NCBI RefSeq assembly: GCF_016028255.1 | Contig: NZ_CP065707.1 | Coordinates: 1,069,001 to 1,133,000, forward strand | Reading direction: 5' to 3' | Origin: Streptococcus oralis | Lineage (GTDB): Bacteria > Bacillota > Bacilli > Lactobacillales > Streptococcaceae | DNA: 64,000 bases | Part shown: positions 49,165-57,280 of the stretch, one piece after another | Layout of the letters: each line of letters starts with the position of its first letter | Position numbering within the stretch: position 1 is the first letter of the stretch | Notes under the pieces: generated by a model | Told to the model about the DNA's origin: nothing | Database searches by the model: none | What the model saw: the letters and a program-made list of their open reading frames with translations, nothing else | Made by a program: the position numbers and the translations under genes

Positions 49165-49676
49165 AGCAGAATAAGTACGCAAAAATGCTCTACCCGTCGC
49201 CAATTGGAACCTTATCCTTAGTTGCTGACAAGCAATATCTGTATGGAATTTGGGTACAGGACCAGAAGCATTTTGAGAGGGGAATCGCTGGAGATAGTAT
49301 AGAAGTAGTTAAGAAACATCCTGTCCTAGACCAGGTTATTTCCTATTTAGATACTTACTTTGATGGATGTGCTCAAGATTTGTCTTCCTTGCCTCTGGCT
49401 CCCATTGGAACGGATTTTGAAAAGCGAGTCTGGGCTTACTTACAGAGCATTCCTTATGGTCAAACAGTAACTTACGGACAAATAGCTCAAGATCTGCAAG
49501 TGGCTTCTGCTCAAGCGATTGGCGGAGCAGTGGGGCGTAATCCTTGGTCCATCCTCGTACCCTGTCACCGTGTGCTGGGATCAGGCAATCGCTTGACAGG
49601 CTATGCATCGGGAGTCGAAAAGAAAGCCTGGCTCTTGCAACATGAAGGTGTAGCATTTCAAGAAAATAAAAAATAG
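49161..49676 (+). CDS. ogt: Methylated-DNA-[protein]-cysteine S-methyltransferase
   Basis: Suicidal repair protein that takes O6-alkyl groups from guanine onto its active-site Cys. 171 residues. The helix-turn-helix region (IPYGQTVTYGQIAQDL) and the active-site motif VPCHRVLGSGNRLTGYASG are intact. Translationally coupled to the GNAT gene upstream, with a Spx/ArsC-type gene 12 bp downstream. Confidence 0.94.
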   Translation: MKQNKYAKMLYPSPIGTLSLVADKQYLYGIWVQDQKHFERGIAGDSIEVVKKHPVLDQVISYLDTYFDGCAQDLSSLPLAPIGTDFEKRVWAYLQSIPYGQTVTYGQIAQDLQVASAQAIGGAVGRNPWSILVPCHRVLGSGNRLTGYASGVEKKAWLLQHEGVAFQENKK

Positions 49677-49688
49677 AAAGAAAAGAAG

Positions 49689-50045
49689 ATGTTAGAATTT
49701 ATTGAATACCCAAAATGTTCAACTTGTAAGAAAGCAAAAAATGAATTGGATCAACTTGGACTGGAATACCAAGATGTCCACATCGTAGAAGAAACACCAA
49801 GTGAAGACGTGATTTTGAACTGGTTAGAAACATCCGGTTTTGAAGTGAAACAATTTTTCAATACTAGCGGGATTAAGTACCGCGAACTGGGCCTAAAAGA
49901 TAAGGTGGGAAGTTTGTCAAAACAAGAAGCAGCCAAGCTTCTAGCGAGTGATGGCATGTTATTGAAACGTCCAATTTTGGTGGAGAATGGTGCTGTTAAA
50001 CAAATTGGCTATAGAAAACCCTATGAGGACTTAGGTTTGAGATAG
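49689..50045 (+). CDS. Spx/ArsC-family thioredoxin-fold protein
   Basis: 118-residue protein of the Spx/MgsR/ArsC-like family. The redox motif Cys10-Ser-Thr-Cys13 (EYPKCSTCKKAKNEL) is at the N-terminus and the conserved RPILV is near residue 95. Family members are either arsenate reductases or RNA-polymerase-binding regulators. The short length and absence of the typical Spx RPI/lysine context leave the choice open, and YffB/Spx-like is the safest label. It is the last gene of the GNAT-ogt unit. The gap to 50202 shows nothing definite. Confidence 0.85.
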   Translation: MLEFIEYPKCSTCKKAKNELDQLGLEYQDVHIVEETPSEDVILNWLETSGFEVKQFFNTSGIKYRELGLKDKVGSLSKQEAAKLLASDGMLLKRPILVENGAVKQIGYRKPYEDLGLR

Positions 50046-50201
50046 TTTTTATCTATCTCCTTGATAGGTAAAATATATAGCCTCCCTGTTTTAAAGTGTG
50101 ATAAACTAGAAGATAGACAAAGTCTGATCAGCCCGTAGCAAATAATTTGCTTGCGAGCAGAAGTATGATAGAATGAATCATTATCAGGAGAGGATGTTTT
50201 T

Positions 50202-51002
50202 ATGACTGTTACAACATTTTTAGCATCAGATTGGTACCAAAGTTTGATGCAACTCATTCCGGATGGTAAGCTCTTTAGTTTGCGTTCGGTCTTTGATGGA
50301 ATTCCAAGGATTGTCCAACAACTGCCTACAACCTTGATGTTGACGCTTGGAGGTGCGATTTTTGGCTTGGTGCTGGCCTTGGTTTTCGCCATTGTTAAAA
50401 TCAATCGTGTTAAGATTCTATATCCCTTGCAGGCCTTTTTCGTTAGCTTTTTAAAAGGGACACCGATTTTGGTTCAGCTCATGTTGACCTACTACGGGAT
50501 TCCACTTGCTCTGAAAGCACTCAATCAACAATGGGGAACTGGTTTTAATATCAATGCGATTCCAGCAGCGCTTTTTGCGATTGTGGCCTTTGCTTTTAAT
50601 GAGGCTGCTTATGCAAGTGAAACGATTCGTGCAGCGATTCTCTCAGTTAATCCTGGTGAGATTGAGGCGGCACGCAGTCTGGGCATGACACGAGCACAAG
50701 TTTATCGTCGTGTGATTATTCCAAATGCAGCGGTGGTAGCGACACCGACTTTGATTAACTCCCTCATCGGCTTGACCAAGGGAACTTCTCTAGCCTTTAG
50801 CGCAGGTGTTGTGGAGGTCTTTGCTCAAGCTCAGATTTTGGGTGGAGCAGATTATCGTTACTTTGAGCGTTTCATCTCCGTAGCCCTTGTTTATTGGGTA
50901 GTCAATATCGGAATTGAAAGCCTCGGTCGTTTCATCGAGAAGAAAATGGCTATCTCAGCGCCGGATACAGTGTCTACAGATGTGAAAGGAGACCTTCGTT
51001 AA
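50202..51002 (+). CDS. Polar amino-acid ABC transporter permease
   Basis: 266-residue membrane subunit of a His/Glu/Gln/Arg-type importer. Hydrophobic helices start at about residue 45 (TTLMLTLGGAIFGLVLALVF). The EAA loop is EIEAARSLGMTRAQVYRRVIIP. No binding-protein gene is adjacent. Its TAA overlaps the next ATG (TAATG). AGGAGAGG precedes the start. It differs from the pair at 1854-3271, so the window encodes two separate importers. Confidence 0.92.
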   Translation: MTVTTFLASDWYQSLMQLIPDGKLFSLRSVFDGIPRIVQQLPTTLMLTLGGAIFGLVLALVFAIVKINRVKILYPLQAFFVSFLKGTPILVQLMLTYYGIPLALKALNQQWGTGFNINAIPAALFAIVAFAFNEAAYASETIRAAILSVNPGEIEAARSLGMTRAQVYRRVIIPNAAVVATPTLINSLIGLTKGTSLAFSAGVVEVFAQAQILGGADYRYFERFISVALVYWVVNIGIESLGRFIEKKMAISAPDTVSTDVKGDLR

Positions 51003-51745
51003 TGATTAAGATTTCGAATTTAAGCAAATCCTTTTCAGGTCAGACTGTCTTGGATCATCTGGACTTGGATATCCAAAAAGGAGAGGTAGTGGCCTTGATT
51101 GGTTCATCTGGAGCTGGGAAATCAACTTTTCTTCGTAGTTTGAACTACCTTGAAACTCCAGATAGTGGAACGATTCAGATTGACAATTTTAAAGTTGATT
51201 TTTCTCAGATTAGCCAAGAAGAAATCCTAACCCTTCGTCGCAAGTTGTCCATGGTTTTTCAACAGTTTAATTTGTTTGAACGTCGAACTGCTCTTGACAA
51301 TGTCAAGGAAGGTTTGGTTGTCGTTAAAAAATTATCGGACGAGGAAGCAACAAAAATCGCTAAGGAAGAGTTGGCCAAGGTTGGACTTTCTGACCGTGAA
51401 AACCATTACCCTCGCCACTTATCAGGTGGACAAAAGCAACGGGTTGCCCTTGCGCGTGCTCTCGCTATGAAGCCAGATGTCTTGCTCTTGGACGAGCCCA
51501 CTTCAGCCCTTGACCCAGAATTGGTCGGTGAAGTAGAGAAGTCTATTGCAGACGCTGCCAAGTCAGGTCAAACTATGATTTTGGTCAGTCATGACATGTC
51601 TTTTGTAGCCCAAGTGGCAGACAAGATTTTGTTCCTAGATAAGGGGAAAATCATCGAGTCAGGTACACCGGATGAAATCATCAATCATCCGAAAGAAGAA
51701 CGGACAAAAGAATTCTTCGCTAGTTACAAACGGACTTATATTTGA
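51002..51745 (+). CDS. Polar amino-acid ABC transporter ATP-binding protein
   Basis: 247-residue ATPase coupled to the overlapping permease. Walker A is GSSGAGKST (about 34-42), Q-loop VFQQFNLFE, signature LSGGQKQR, Walker [14 protein letters not shown], and switch VSHDM. A consensus extended -10 (TGATATAAT) begins at its stop codon and would serve the following gene. Confidence 0.95.
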   Translation: MIKISNLSKSFSGQTVLDHLDLDIQKGEVVALIGSSGAGKSTFLRSLNYLETPDSGTIQIDNFKVDFSQISQEEILTLRRKLSMVFQQFNLFERRTALDNVKEGLVVVKKLSDEEATKIAKEELAKVGLSDRENHYPRHLSGGQKQRVALARALAMKPDVLLLDEPTSALDPELVGEVEKSIADAAKSGQTMILVSHDMSFVAQVADKILFLDKGKIIESGTPDEIINHPKEERTKEFFASYKRTYI

Positions 51746-51751
51746 TATAAT
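51743..51751 (+). promoter_or_regulatory. Extended -10 at the end of the ABC ATPase gene
   Basis: TGATATAAT; the TGA is the ATPase stop codon. Transcription would begin near 51758, just before a strong hairpin. Confidence 0.6.
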
Positions 51752-51761
51752 AGAAAAAGGA

Positions 51762-51797
51762 AAACTCAGTTAGTTGGACTAGCTGAGTTTACTCTTT
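51762..51797 (+). terminator. Terminator or attenuator before the DUF4059 gene
   Basis: 12-bp stem AAACTCAGTTAG / CTAGCTGAGTTT (one G-U), loop TTGGA, followed by ACTCTTT. The broken T tract suggests partial readthrough. Confidence 0.65.
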
Positions 51798-51822
51798 AAA
51801 AAAGATAGAAACGAGAGAGATC

Positions 51823-52047
51823 ATGCTGCTGCAACTGTTTTCTTTATACTTCGAGAGTTTGATCTTAACGACCATCCTAGTTGTGATTTTTCTGGGGATT
51901 TGGATTGGATTGAGAGCCATGTCTGGTGTGGATAAGACAGCCAAGGCTCGCCAAGCTCATCTCTATGATATGATTATGATTGGAGTTTTGGTCGTTCCGG
52001 TGTTATCCTTTGCCGTCATGAGTTTGCTCTTGGTTTTCAAGGCATAA
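51823..52047 (+). CDS. DUF4059 small membrane protein
   Basis: 74 residues with two hydrophobic helices (about 6-28 and 49-71) separated by a charged loop (RAMSGVDKTAKARQAHLYD). It resembles DUF4059, a streptococcal family without known function. It lies between an amino-acid ABC transporter and trxB. ACGAGAGAG precedes the ATG. Confidence 0.82.
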   Translation: MLLQLFSLYFESLILTTILVVIFLGIWIGLRAMSGVDKTAKARQAHLYDMIMIGVLVVPVLSFAVMSLLLVFKA

Positions 52048-52050
52048 TTC

Positions 52051-52079
52051 TTGCGTGACTAGCAAGAATGAGTTAGAAT
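52051..52079 (+). promoter_or_regulatory. trxB promoter
   Basis: TTGCGT (52051-52056), 17-bp spacer, TAGAAT (52074-52079). Confidence 0.55.
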
Positions 52080-52112
52080 AAAGATAGTTACAACAAGAAA
52101 GAAGGAATCGAA

Positions 52113-53024
52113 ATGTACGATACGATTATTATCGGTGCTGGACCTGCGGGAATGACCGCTGCCTTATATGCCGCTCGAAGCAATCTGAAAGTGGCTTTGA
52201 TAGAAGGTGGCCTGCCAGGCGGGCAAATGAATAACACATCTGACATTGAAAACTATCCAGGTTATGCCAACATCAGTGGACCTGAATTGGCTGAGAAGAT
52301 GTTTGAACCACTTGAAAACCTTGGAGTAGAGCACCTTTATGGATTTGTCGAAAAGATTGAAGACTGTGCTGACTATAAGAAGGTGATCACTGATGATCAA
52401 GTTTACGAAACCCGTACTGTCATCGTGGCAACTGGGTCAAAACACCGTCTCTTGGGTGTTCCCGGAGAAGAAGAACTGAACAGTCGTGGTGTTTCTTACT
52501 GTGCAGTCTGTGATGGAGCTTTCTTCCGTGACCAAGACTTGCTTGTAGTTGGTGGTGGAGATTCAGCGGTAGAAGAAGCTCTCTTCTTGACTCGCTTTGC
52601 CAAGACTGTTACCATTGTTCACCGTCGGGATGAACTTCGTGCTCAAAAGGTTTTGCAAGACCGTGCTTTTGCAAATGAGAAAGTCAACTTTATCTGGGAT
52701 TCTGTCGTCAAGGAAATCAAAGGTGAAAACCGAGTAGAATCTGTCGTATTTGAAAATGTAAAAACAGGTCAAGTGACAGAGCAAGCCTTCGGTGGTGTCT
52801 TTATTTATGTTGGTTTGGATCCTGTTAGCGATTTTGTTAAGGATTTGAATATCCAAGACCAGGCAGGCTGGATCCTAACAGATAACCACATGAAGACTGC
52901 AGTTGATGGTATCTTTGCGGTTGGAGATGTTCGTCAGAAAGATCTTCGTCAAGTAACAACAGCAGTTGGAGATGGGGCTATCGCTGGTCAAGAAGCCTAT
53001 AAATTTATCACAGAACATAGTTAA
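52113..53024 (+). CDS. trxB: Thioredoxin-disulfide reductase
   Basis: NADPH- and FAD-dependent enzyme that reduces thioredoxin in the cytoplasm. 303 residues, low-molecular-weight type. FAD fold IIIGAGPAGMTAALYAAR, redox-active disulfide CAVCDG (about 134-139), NADPH fold VVGGGDSAVEEALFL, and C-terminal FAVGDVRQKDLRQV. GAAGGAA precedes the ATG. It ends in a perfect bidirectional terminator. Confidence 0.95.
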   Translation: MYDTIIIGAGPAGMTAALYAARSNLKVALIEGGLPGGQMNNTSDIENYPGYANISGPELAEKMFEPLENLGVEHLYGFVEKIEDCADYKKVITDDQVYETRTVIVATGSKHRLLGVPGEEELNSRGVSYCAVCDGAFFRDQDLLVVGGGDSAVEEALFLTRFAKTVTIVHRRDELRAQKVLQDRAFANEKVNFIWDSVVKEIKGENRVESVVFENVKTGQVTEQAFGGVFIYVGLDPVSDFVKDLNIQDQAGWILTDNHMKTAVDGIFAVGDVRQKDLRQVTTAVGDGAIAGQEAYKFITEHS

Positions 53025-53026
53025 GC

Positions 53027-53062
53027 AAAAAAGTTTCCAATCAATTGATTGGAAACTTTTTT
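53027..53062. terminator. Bidirectional terminator between trxB and the rRNA methylase
   Basis: 36-bp perfect palindrome, A6-GTTTCC...GGAAAC-T6 around ATTG. Confidence 0.92.
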
Positions 53063-53789
53063 ATAGTCGGTTTCGGAAAACTTCGTACATGAGAATAGCC
53101 GCAGCAACACTGGCATTGAGGCTTTGAACATGTCCATTCATCGGAATGGTAATCATCTCATCGACCTGTTTTTTGATATTGCTAGAGATGCCTTTTCCTT
53201 CATTTCCGATGATGAGGGCGATTTTCCCTTTTGTATTCCACTTGTGGTAAGGAGTACCGTTCATATCCGTTCCAAAGGTCCAAAATCCTTCATCCTTGAG
53301 TTTATCTAGGGTTTGACTGAGGTTGGTCACTCGCGCAATCGGTACATGCTCAATAGCACCTGTGGCCGTTTTGGCAACGACAGGAGTCACTCCGACAGCA
53401 CGGTGCTTGGGAATGATGACACCTGAAACATTGGTCGCATCGGCTGTTCGCAAGATAGAACCCAGATTATGGGGGTCAGTTAGCCCGTCTAGAATCAATA
53501 GAAGTGGATTTTCTTCTTGTCGTGTTTTTGCAAGGATGTGATCCAGCTCGCTATAGGCAAATTCAGAGACTCGTAGAACAAAACCTTGGTGGACAGCGCC
53601 TTCGGTCATTTCAGAGAGGGATTTTTTTGAGGTCCAAGAGATGGAGACTTTTTTCTCAGCAGCCAGTTTCTTGACTTTCTCAACATTCTTTCCCCTTAGA
53701 TCTTCTTGGAGGTAGAGTTTGTTTCCAGTGTTTGCAAGGAGGGCTTCTGTAACGGCGTGGACGCCATAGACAATATCATTTGTTTTCAT
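53061..53789 (-). CDS. rlmB: SpoU-family 23S rRNA 2'-O-methyltransferase (RlmB-like)
   Basis: SPOUT methyltransferase that 2'-O-methylates a guanosine of 23S rRNA. The start at 53789 (MKTNDIVYGVHAV) gives 242 residues; a longer frame begins upstream of the promoter and is rejected. An N-terminal substrate-binding domain is followed by the SpoU fold with LDGLTDPHNLGSILRTA, IIGNEGKGIS and SLNASVAAAILMYE, the knot that binds AdoMet. An extended -10 ends only 6 nt upstream, so the mRNA may be leaderless. Exact target (G2251) is inferred from family. Confidence 0.9.
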   Translation of the reverse strand: MKTNDIVYGVHAVTEALLANTGNKLYLQEDLRGKNVEKVKKLAAEKKVSISWTSKKSLSEMTEGAVHQGFVLRVSEFAYSELDHILAKTRQEENPLLLILDGLTDPHNLGSILRTADATNVSGVIIPKHRAVGVTPVVAKTATGAIEHVPIARVTNLSQTLDKLKDEGFWTFGTDMNGTPYHKWNTKGKIALIIGNEGKGISSNIKKQVDEMITIPMNGHVQSLNASVAAAILMYEVFRNRL

Positions 53790-53795
53790 GCCTCT

Positions 53796-53804
53796 ATTAT
53801 AACA
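53796..53804 (-). promoter_or_regulatory. Extended -10 immediately before rlmB
   Basis: Minus strand TGTTATAAT, 6 nt before the ATG. It lies in the T tract of the def terminator. Confidence 0.68.
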
Positions 53805-53830
53805 CAAAACCCCGTTTTGCAACGGGATTT
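53805..53830 (-). terminator. Terminator of def, overlapping the rlmB promoter region
   Basis: Minus strand: CCCGTT-GCAA-AACGGG followed by GTTTTG. Confidence 0.75.
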
Positions 53831-53833
53831 TCT

Positions 53834-54445
53834 TTATTCAAGGATGAGTAGTCCATCTTTGACAGCAAATGGGTCTTTTTCATTGATACGATCGTAAAAC
53901 ATGATTCCGTTTAGATGATCAATTTCGTGTTGGACAACGATTGAGTTGTAGCCTTTGAGTTTGAGGCGGTGTTTTTCTCCATCCTTATCAAAATAGTCAA
54001 TCGTTACACGAGCATGACGAACGACATAGCCCGGAACTACACGATCAACAGACAGGCAACCTTCTCCTTCGCCAAGAGCAGCGTCCTGAACAGAGTGGGA
54101 TACGATTTTGGGATTGTACATAATAGCTTGCAGGTCGTAGGCTTCCTGAGGAGTTTCACCTTCTTCAACAATATTTGGTACTAAAACAGTGATAATGCGT
54201 TTTGAGATATCTAACTGAGGAGCAGCCAGTCCAACCCCACCGCGTAGCCCCATCTTTTCAGCCATGACAGGATCTTGGGAATGTTTGAGGAATTGCATCA
54301 TCTTTTCTCCAAGGATGATTTCCTGGTCAGACAGTGGGAAAGTGACCTCCTCAGCAACTGCACGTAGAGTTGGGTTCCCCTTACGGATAATATCTTTCAT
54401 ATCAATTAAGTGAGCAGCTTTTGTAATACGTTCTATAGCAGACAT
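53834..54445 (-). CDS. def: Peptide deformylase
   Basis: Metalloenzyme removing the N-formyl group from nascent proteins. The start at 54445 ([16 protein letters not shown]) has GGAG and gives 203 residues, the pneumococcal length. The frame continues 12 codons upstream without Shine-Dalgarno. The three deformylase motifs are intact: [14 protein letters not shown] (metal Cys) and QHEIDH (metal His pair and catalytic Glu). Type II deformylase by its insertions. Confidence 0.96.
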   Translation of the reverse strand: MSAIERITKAAHLIDMKDIIRKGNPTLRAVAEEVTFPLSDQEIILGEKMMQFLKHSQDPVMAEKMGLRGGVGLAAPQLDISKRIITVLVPNIVEEGETPQEAYDLQAIMYNPKIVSHSVQDAALGEGEGCLSVDRVVPGYVVRHARVTIDYFDKDGEKHRLKLKGYNSIVVQHEIDHLNGIMFYDRINEKDPFAVKDGLLILE

Positions 54446-54552
54446 TTTCTCTCCTTTCATTACCTCTACATGATAACACAAAATAGACGAGAAAGAAAGT
54501 CGCAGAAGTTTCTAAAAAATAATATAATAAACGATATTCCCCTTTTGTCTGT

Positions 54553-54561
54553 GGTATAATA
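54553..54561 (+). promoter_or_regulatory. Promoter -10 of the capA-like gene
   Basis: TGGTATAAT, 39 bp upstream of ATG 54601; a normal leader with AAGGGGGG follows. Confidence 0.6.
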
Positions 54562-54600
54562 AAAGAAAAGACTTGCAGTAAAAGCAAGGGGGGAATACAG

Positions 54601-55920
54601 ATGGAAAAGCGGCAAGATAGACGGTCTCATGGTCCTATTTTTGGATTGTTGAAGAGTAGTATTGGTTTTTTTAGGAATTATAAATCTTGGACCAATGCTC
54701 AGTTTATTATTGTGTTGTTGCTTGCAGTTGCCTTGTCCATGGGATTGAACTTGCTGGTTCGAGCAGTACAAGGTAGTAAGGGAACGAGTCCTAGAAGTCA
54801 AACTCTTGATTCTGCTCGGACGTCTAGTCAGTCCAAGGAAAATCAGTCTGACGAAACGACAGCCCGTATCATGGCAAATGGAGACCTTCTCTACCATATT
54901 CCCATCTACCGAACAGCTCTAAAAGAAGATGGGACCTATGATTTCTATGAAAATTTTGAGTATGTAAAACCCTGGCTCAAACAAGCGGATTTGGTAATTG
55001 GTGACTTTGAAGGAACTGTGAACAAGGACCACTATTTGGCAGGTTATCCATTGTTTAATGCACCCGGAGAAGTCATGGATGCGATCAAAGATGCAGGCTA
55101 TCAAGTTCTAGACTTGGCTCACAATCACATCTTGGATTCTCAGATAGAGGGAGTGGTTTCAACGGCTCAGGCTATTGAAAAGGCTGGAATGACACCCATC
55201 GGAGTCTACTCACATGAATCCCGTGACCAAGCCCCTATAGTCATCAAGGAAGTCAATGGTATCAAGGTAGCTCTCCTGGCCTATTCCTACGGTTTTAATG
55301 GCATTGAGCAGTATATCTCTCAAGAGGACTATAATCGCTATCTTTCTGACCTGAATGAAGATAAGATGAAGGCGGAAATCGAGCGTGCAGAGAAGGAAGC
55401 GGATATTACTGTCATCATGCCTCAGATGGGAATTGAGTACCAGCTAGAACCGACGGAAGAACAGAAAACACTGTACCACAAGATGATTGACTGGGGAGCC
55501 GATATTATCTTTGGAGGGCATCCTCACGTCGTTGAACCTGCTGAAACAGTTGAAAAGGATGGTGACAAAAAATTGATCATCTATTCCATGGGAAATTTCC
55601 TTTCAAACCAGCGCATTGAAACCATGCAAGATGAGGAAAATGCCAAGTGGACGGAGCGCGGTGTTCTCATGGATGTGACCATTAAGAAGAAAGATGGCAA
55701 GACTAGGATTGAAACTGCCAAAGCGCATCCTACTTGGGTCAATCGAACACCCAAAGGAACTTACTCCCCAGAAGGCTATCCGCTCTTCCTCTATCAGACC
55801 TATATCCTAGAGGACTTCATTGAGGGAGGCAGTCACCGTGATAAGTTGGATGAGGCGACCAAGGAACGAATTGACACGGCCTATAAAGAAATGAATGAAC
55901 ATGTGGGATTGAAGTGGTAG
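54601..55920 (+). CDS. CapA-family (PGA_cap) membrane-anchored metallophosphatase-fold protein
   Basis: 439-residue protein with one N-terminal transmembrane helix (about 36-57) and an extracellular PGA_cap domain. Visible motifs are MANGDLLYH, LVIGDFEGTVN, LDLAHNHILDS, VIMPQMGIEY and IIFGGHPHVVEPAE, the metal-binding set of the calcineurin-like fold. In Bacillus, CapA is needed for poly-gamma-glutamate; streptococci lack the rest of that pathway here, so the substrate is unknown. Its end is followed by a mobile-element scar. Confidence 0.88.
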   Translation: MEKRQDRRSHGPIFGLLKSSIGFFRNYKSWTNAQFIIVLLLAVALSMGLNLLVRAVQGSKGTSPRSQTLDSARTSSQSKENQSDETTARIMANGDLLYHIPIYRTALKEDGTYDFYENFEYVKPWLKQADLVIGDFEGTVNKDHYLAGYPLFNAPGEVMDAIKDAGYQVLDLAHNHILDSQIEGVVSTAQAIEKAGMTPIGVYSHESRDQAPIVIKEVNGIKVALLAYSYGFNGIEQYISQEDYNRYLSDLNEDKMKAEIERAEKEADITVIMPQMGIEYQLEPTEEQKTLYHKMIDWGADIIFGGHPHVVEPAETVEKDGDKKLIIYSMGNFLSNQRIETMQDEENAKWTERGVLMDVTIKKKDGKTRIETAKAHPTWVNRTPKGTYSPEGYPLFLYQTYILEDFIEGGSHRDKLDEATKERIDTAYKEMNEHVGLKW

Positions 55921-55943
55921 GTGCTCACCCTAAAGGAGATAGG

Positions 55944-55997
55944 ATGACGATTAAATTAATTGCAACAGAAATAGAGATTAAATGGATAATACAATAG
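55944..55997 (+). pseudogene. Possible 5' remnant of a HAD hydrolase gene
   Basis: AAAGGAG and ATG open a 17-codon frame starting MTIKLIATEIEIKW, close to the N-terminus MIKLIATDMDGT of the HAD gene at 57281. It looks like a displaced or diverged start left when the following segment was inserted. 55998-56169 has no recognisable gene. Confidence 0.4.
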
Positions 55998-56169
55998 AAG
56001 CAAGAAATTCCTTGGAATAAAGAGAGTTAGAGTTAAGGTGAAATTTGGTGCGAATGAAATAATTTGATTCGCAGAAGATGAAATTTAAAACGTTAAAAGA
56101 ATTGGTATAAGGCAGTTTATCTTCCACAGGAACAAGCTGCGAATACACCGTCACGTTAGGACGTAGCTT

Positions 56170-56436
56170 ATGATTGAAAAAACAGTAACAGTTAACGACA
56201 AAGAAGTGAAGTTCAAATCATCAGCTACCATTCCACGTTTGTATCGTATCAAGTTCAAGCGTGATATTTTTAAAGATTTAGCTAAACTAGAAAAATCATT
56301 TAAAGTCAACGAACAAAGTTTTGAGATTGAAGATTTAGAGATTTTTGAGAATGTGGCATGTATTATGGCGTATCACGCAGATAAAACTATTCCTCCAACC
56401 ATTGATGAATGGTTAGATGAGTTTGATAGGTTTTAG
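56170..56436 (+). CDS. Phage tail assembly chaperone-like protein
   Basis: 88 residues (MIEKTVTVNDKEVKF, then PRLYRIKFKRDIFKDL) resembling tail-assembly chaperones (G-type) of streptococcal siphophages, normally encoded before the tape-measure gene. No other tail gene is near, so this is an isolated remnant of a prophage, intact as an ORF. Only a weak AGGA precedes the ATG and expression is doubtful. Confidence 0.6.
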   Translation: MIEKTVTVNDKEVKFKSSATIPRLYRIKFKRDIFKDLAKLEKSFKVNEQSFEIEDLEIFENVACIMAYHADKTIPPTIDEWLDEFDRF

Positions 56437-56492
56437 AAATAGGTATTTAGTAGTATAATAAGAGTTACAATACACATGGAGGTAGCTTATAT

Positions 56493-57002
56493 ATGAATGT
56501 AATATGTTCTGAATTATTTTGGACAGCATTATCTGCTGTAGGGACAATTGGAGCCGTTATTGTAGCTTTATGGCAAATATTAAGACCTAAATCAAGAAAA
56601 TTATTAGTAAGTAGTACATTCTCTCAGTATCTGGATAAGAAGATGCTGGAGTTTGTAATTACATTGGAAAACATGGGTGATGTTCCCATAATTATAAAAG
56701 AATGTGGATTTGGAAAGTTTACAACTAAGGAAGGGAATCAAAAGTTTCTTACAGGTAAAAATGTTAAATTTATAGATAAGAAATTAATCAATGTAATTGA
56801 TACTTCTATGAATAATTATGTCAATGATGCTAAATTTCCTTTATTAATAAAATCAGGAGAAGCTGTTTTAATTACTTATGAATATATAAGCGAAAAATCT
56901 TTTGAATTTGATGATGAATTTATCACTCAACAAACAGAATATAAGTATTTCACTAAAGGAATAGCAGCAGTGAGAGATTCGAGAAATAGGATTTATCTAT
57001 AA
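56493..57002 (+). CDS. Unknown single-pass membrane protein
   Basis: 169 residues. One N-terminal hydrophobic helix (about 8-28, FWTALSAVGTIGAVIVALW) is followed by a basic stop-transfer (RPKSRK) and a beta-rich domain without recognisable motif. Strong GGAGG and AT-rich coding. It lies between a phage tail-chaperone remnant and a recombinase fragment, so it is mobile-element cargo. I do not recognise the family. Defence or superinfection-exclusion roles are possible but nothing in the sequence shows it. Confidence 0.7.
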   Translation: MNVICSELFWTALSAVGTIGAVIVALWQILRPKSRKLLVSSTFSQYLDKKMLEFVITLENMGDVPIIIKECGFGKFTTKEGNQKFLTGKNVKFIDKKLINVIDTSMNNYVNDAKFPLLIKSGEAVLITYEYISEKSFEFDDEFITQQTEYKYFTKGIAAVRDSRNRIYL

Positions 57003-57010
57003 AACAATAC

Positions 57011-57124
57011 ATGATCACGGCATTTAATGAAAAACTCTTCAACACATTAGTGGAAAAAATGGTCATACACACAAAAGATAAAGTAGAAGTCCACTTCAAA
57101 AACGGTCAGGTCATAGAAATATGA
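57011..57124 (+). pseudogene. 3' end of a large serine recombinase
   Basis: 37-codon frame MITAFNEKLFNTLVEK...VEVHFKNGQVIEI. The pattern FN-LF--LVEK-----KD-V-V-FK-G is the C-terminus of phage/ICE large serine recombinases. The rest of the gene is missing. Its stop lies inside the following terminator. Confidence 0.7.
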
Positions 57125-57138
57125 TCTGACTGTTTTTA
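57098..57138 (+). terminator. Terminator of the recombinase remnant
   Basis: 17-bp stem (AAAACGGTCAGGTCATA / TATGATCTGACTGTTTT, two G-U), loop GAAA, then T run. Confidence 0.85.
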
Positions 57139-57163
57139 TGAATGGAATGAGACATTCATTTTA

Positions 57164-57172
57164 TGATATAAT
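57164..57172 (+). promoter_or_regulatory. Promoter -10 of the HAD/SGNH operon
   Basis: TGATATAAT, about 108 bp upstream of ATG 57281. The leader between them shows no clear fold. Confidence 0.55.
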
Positions 57173-57280
57173 ATAAAGGATTAACAGAGATGAGAAATGA
57201 TGGGGGTTGCCTAAATCGTTAAAAGATGCACACCCTAAATGCCCTTTGCACAGCCCTAATAATAAAAAGGAGCTAATTGT

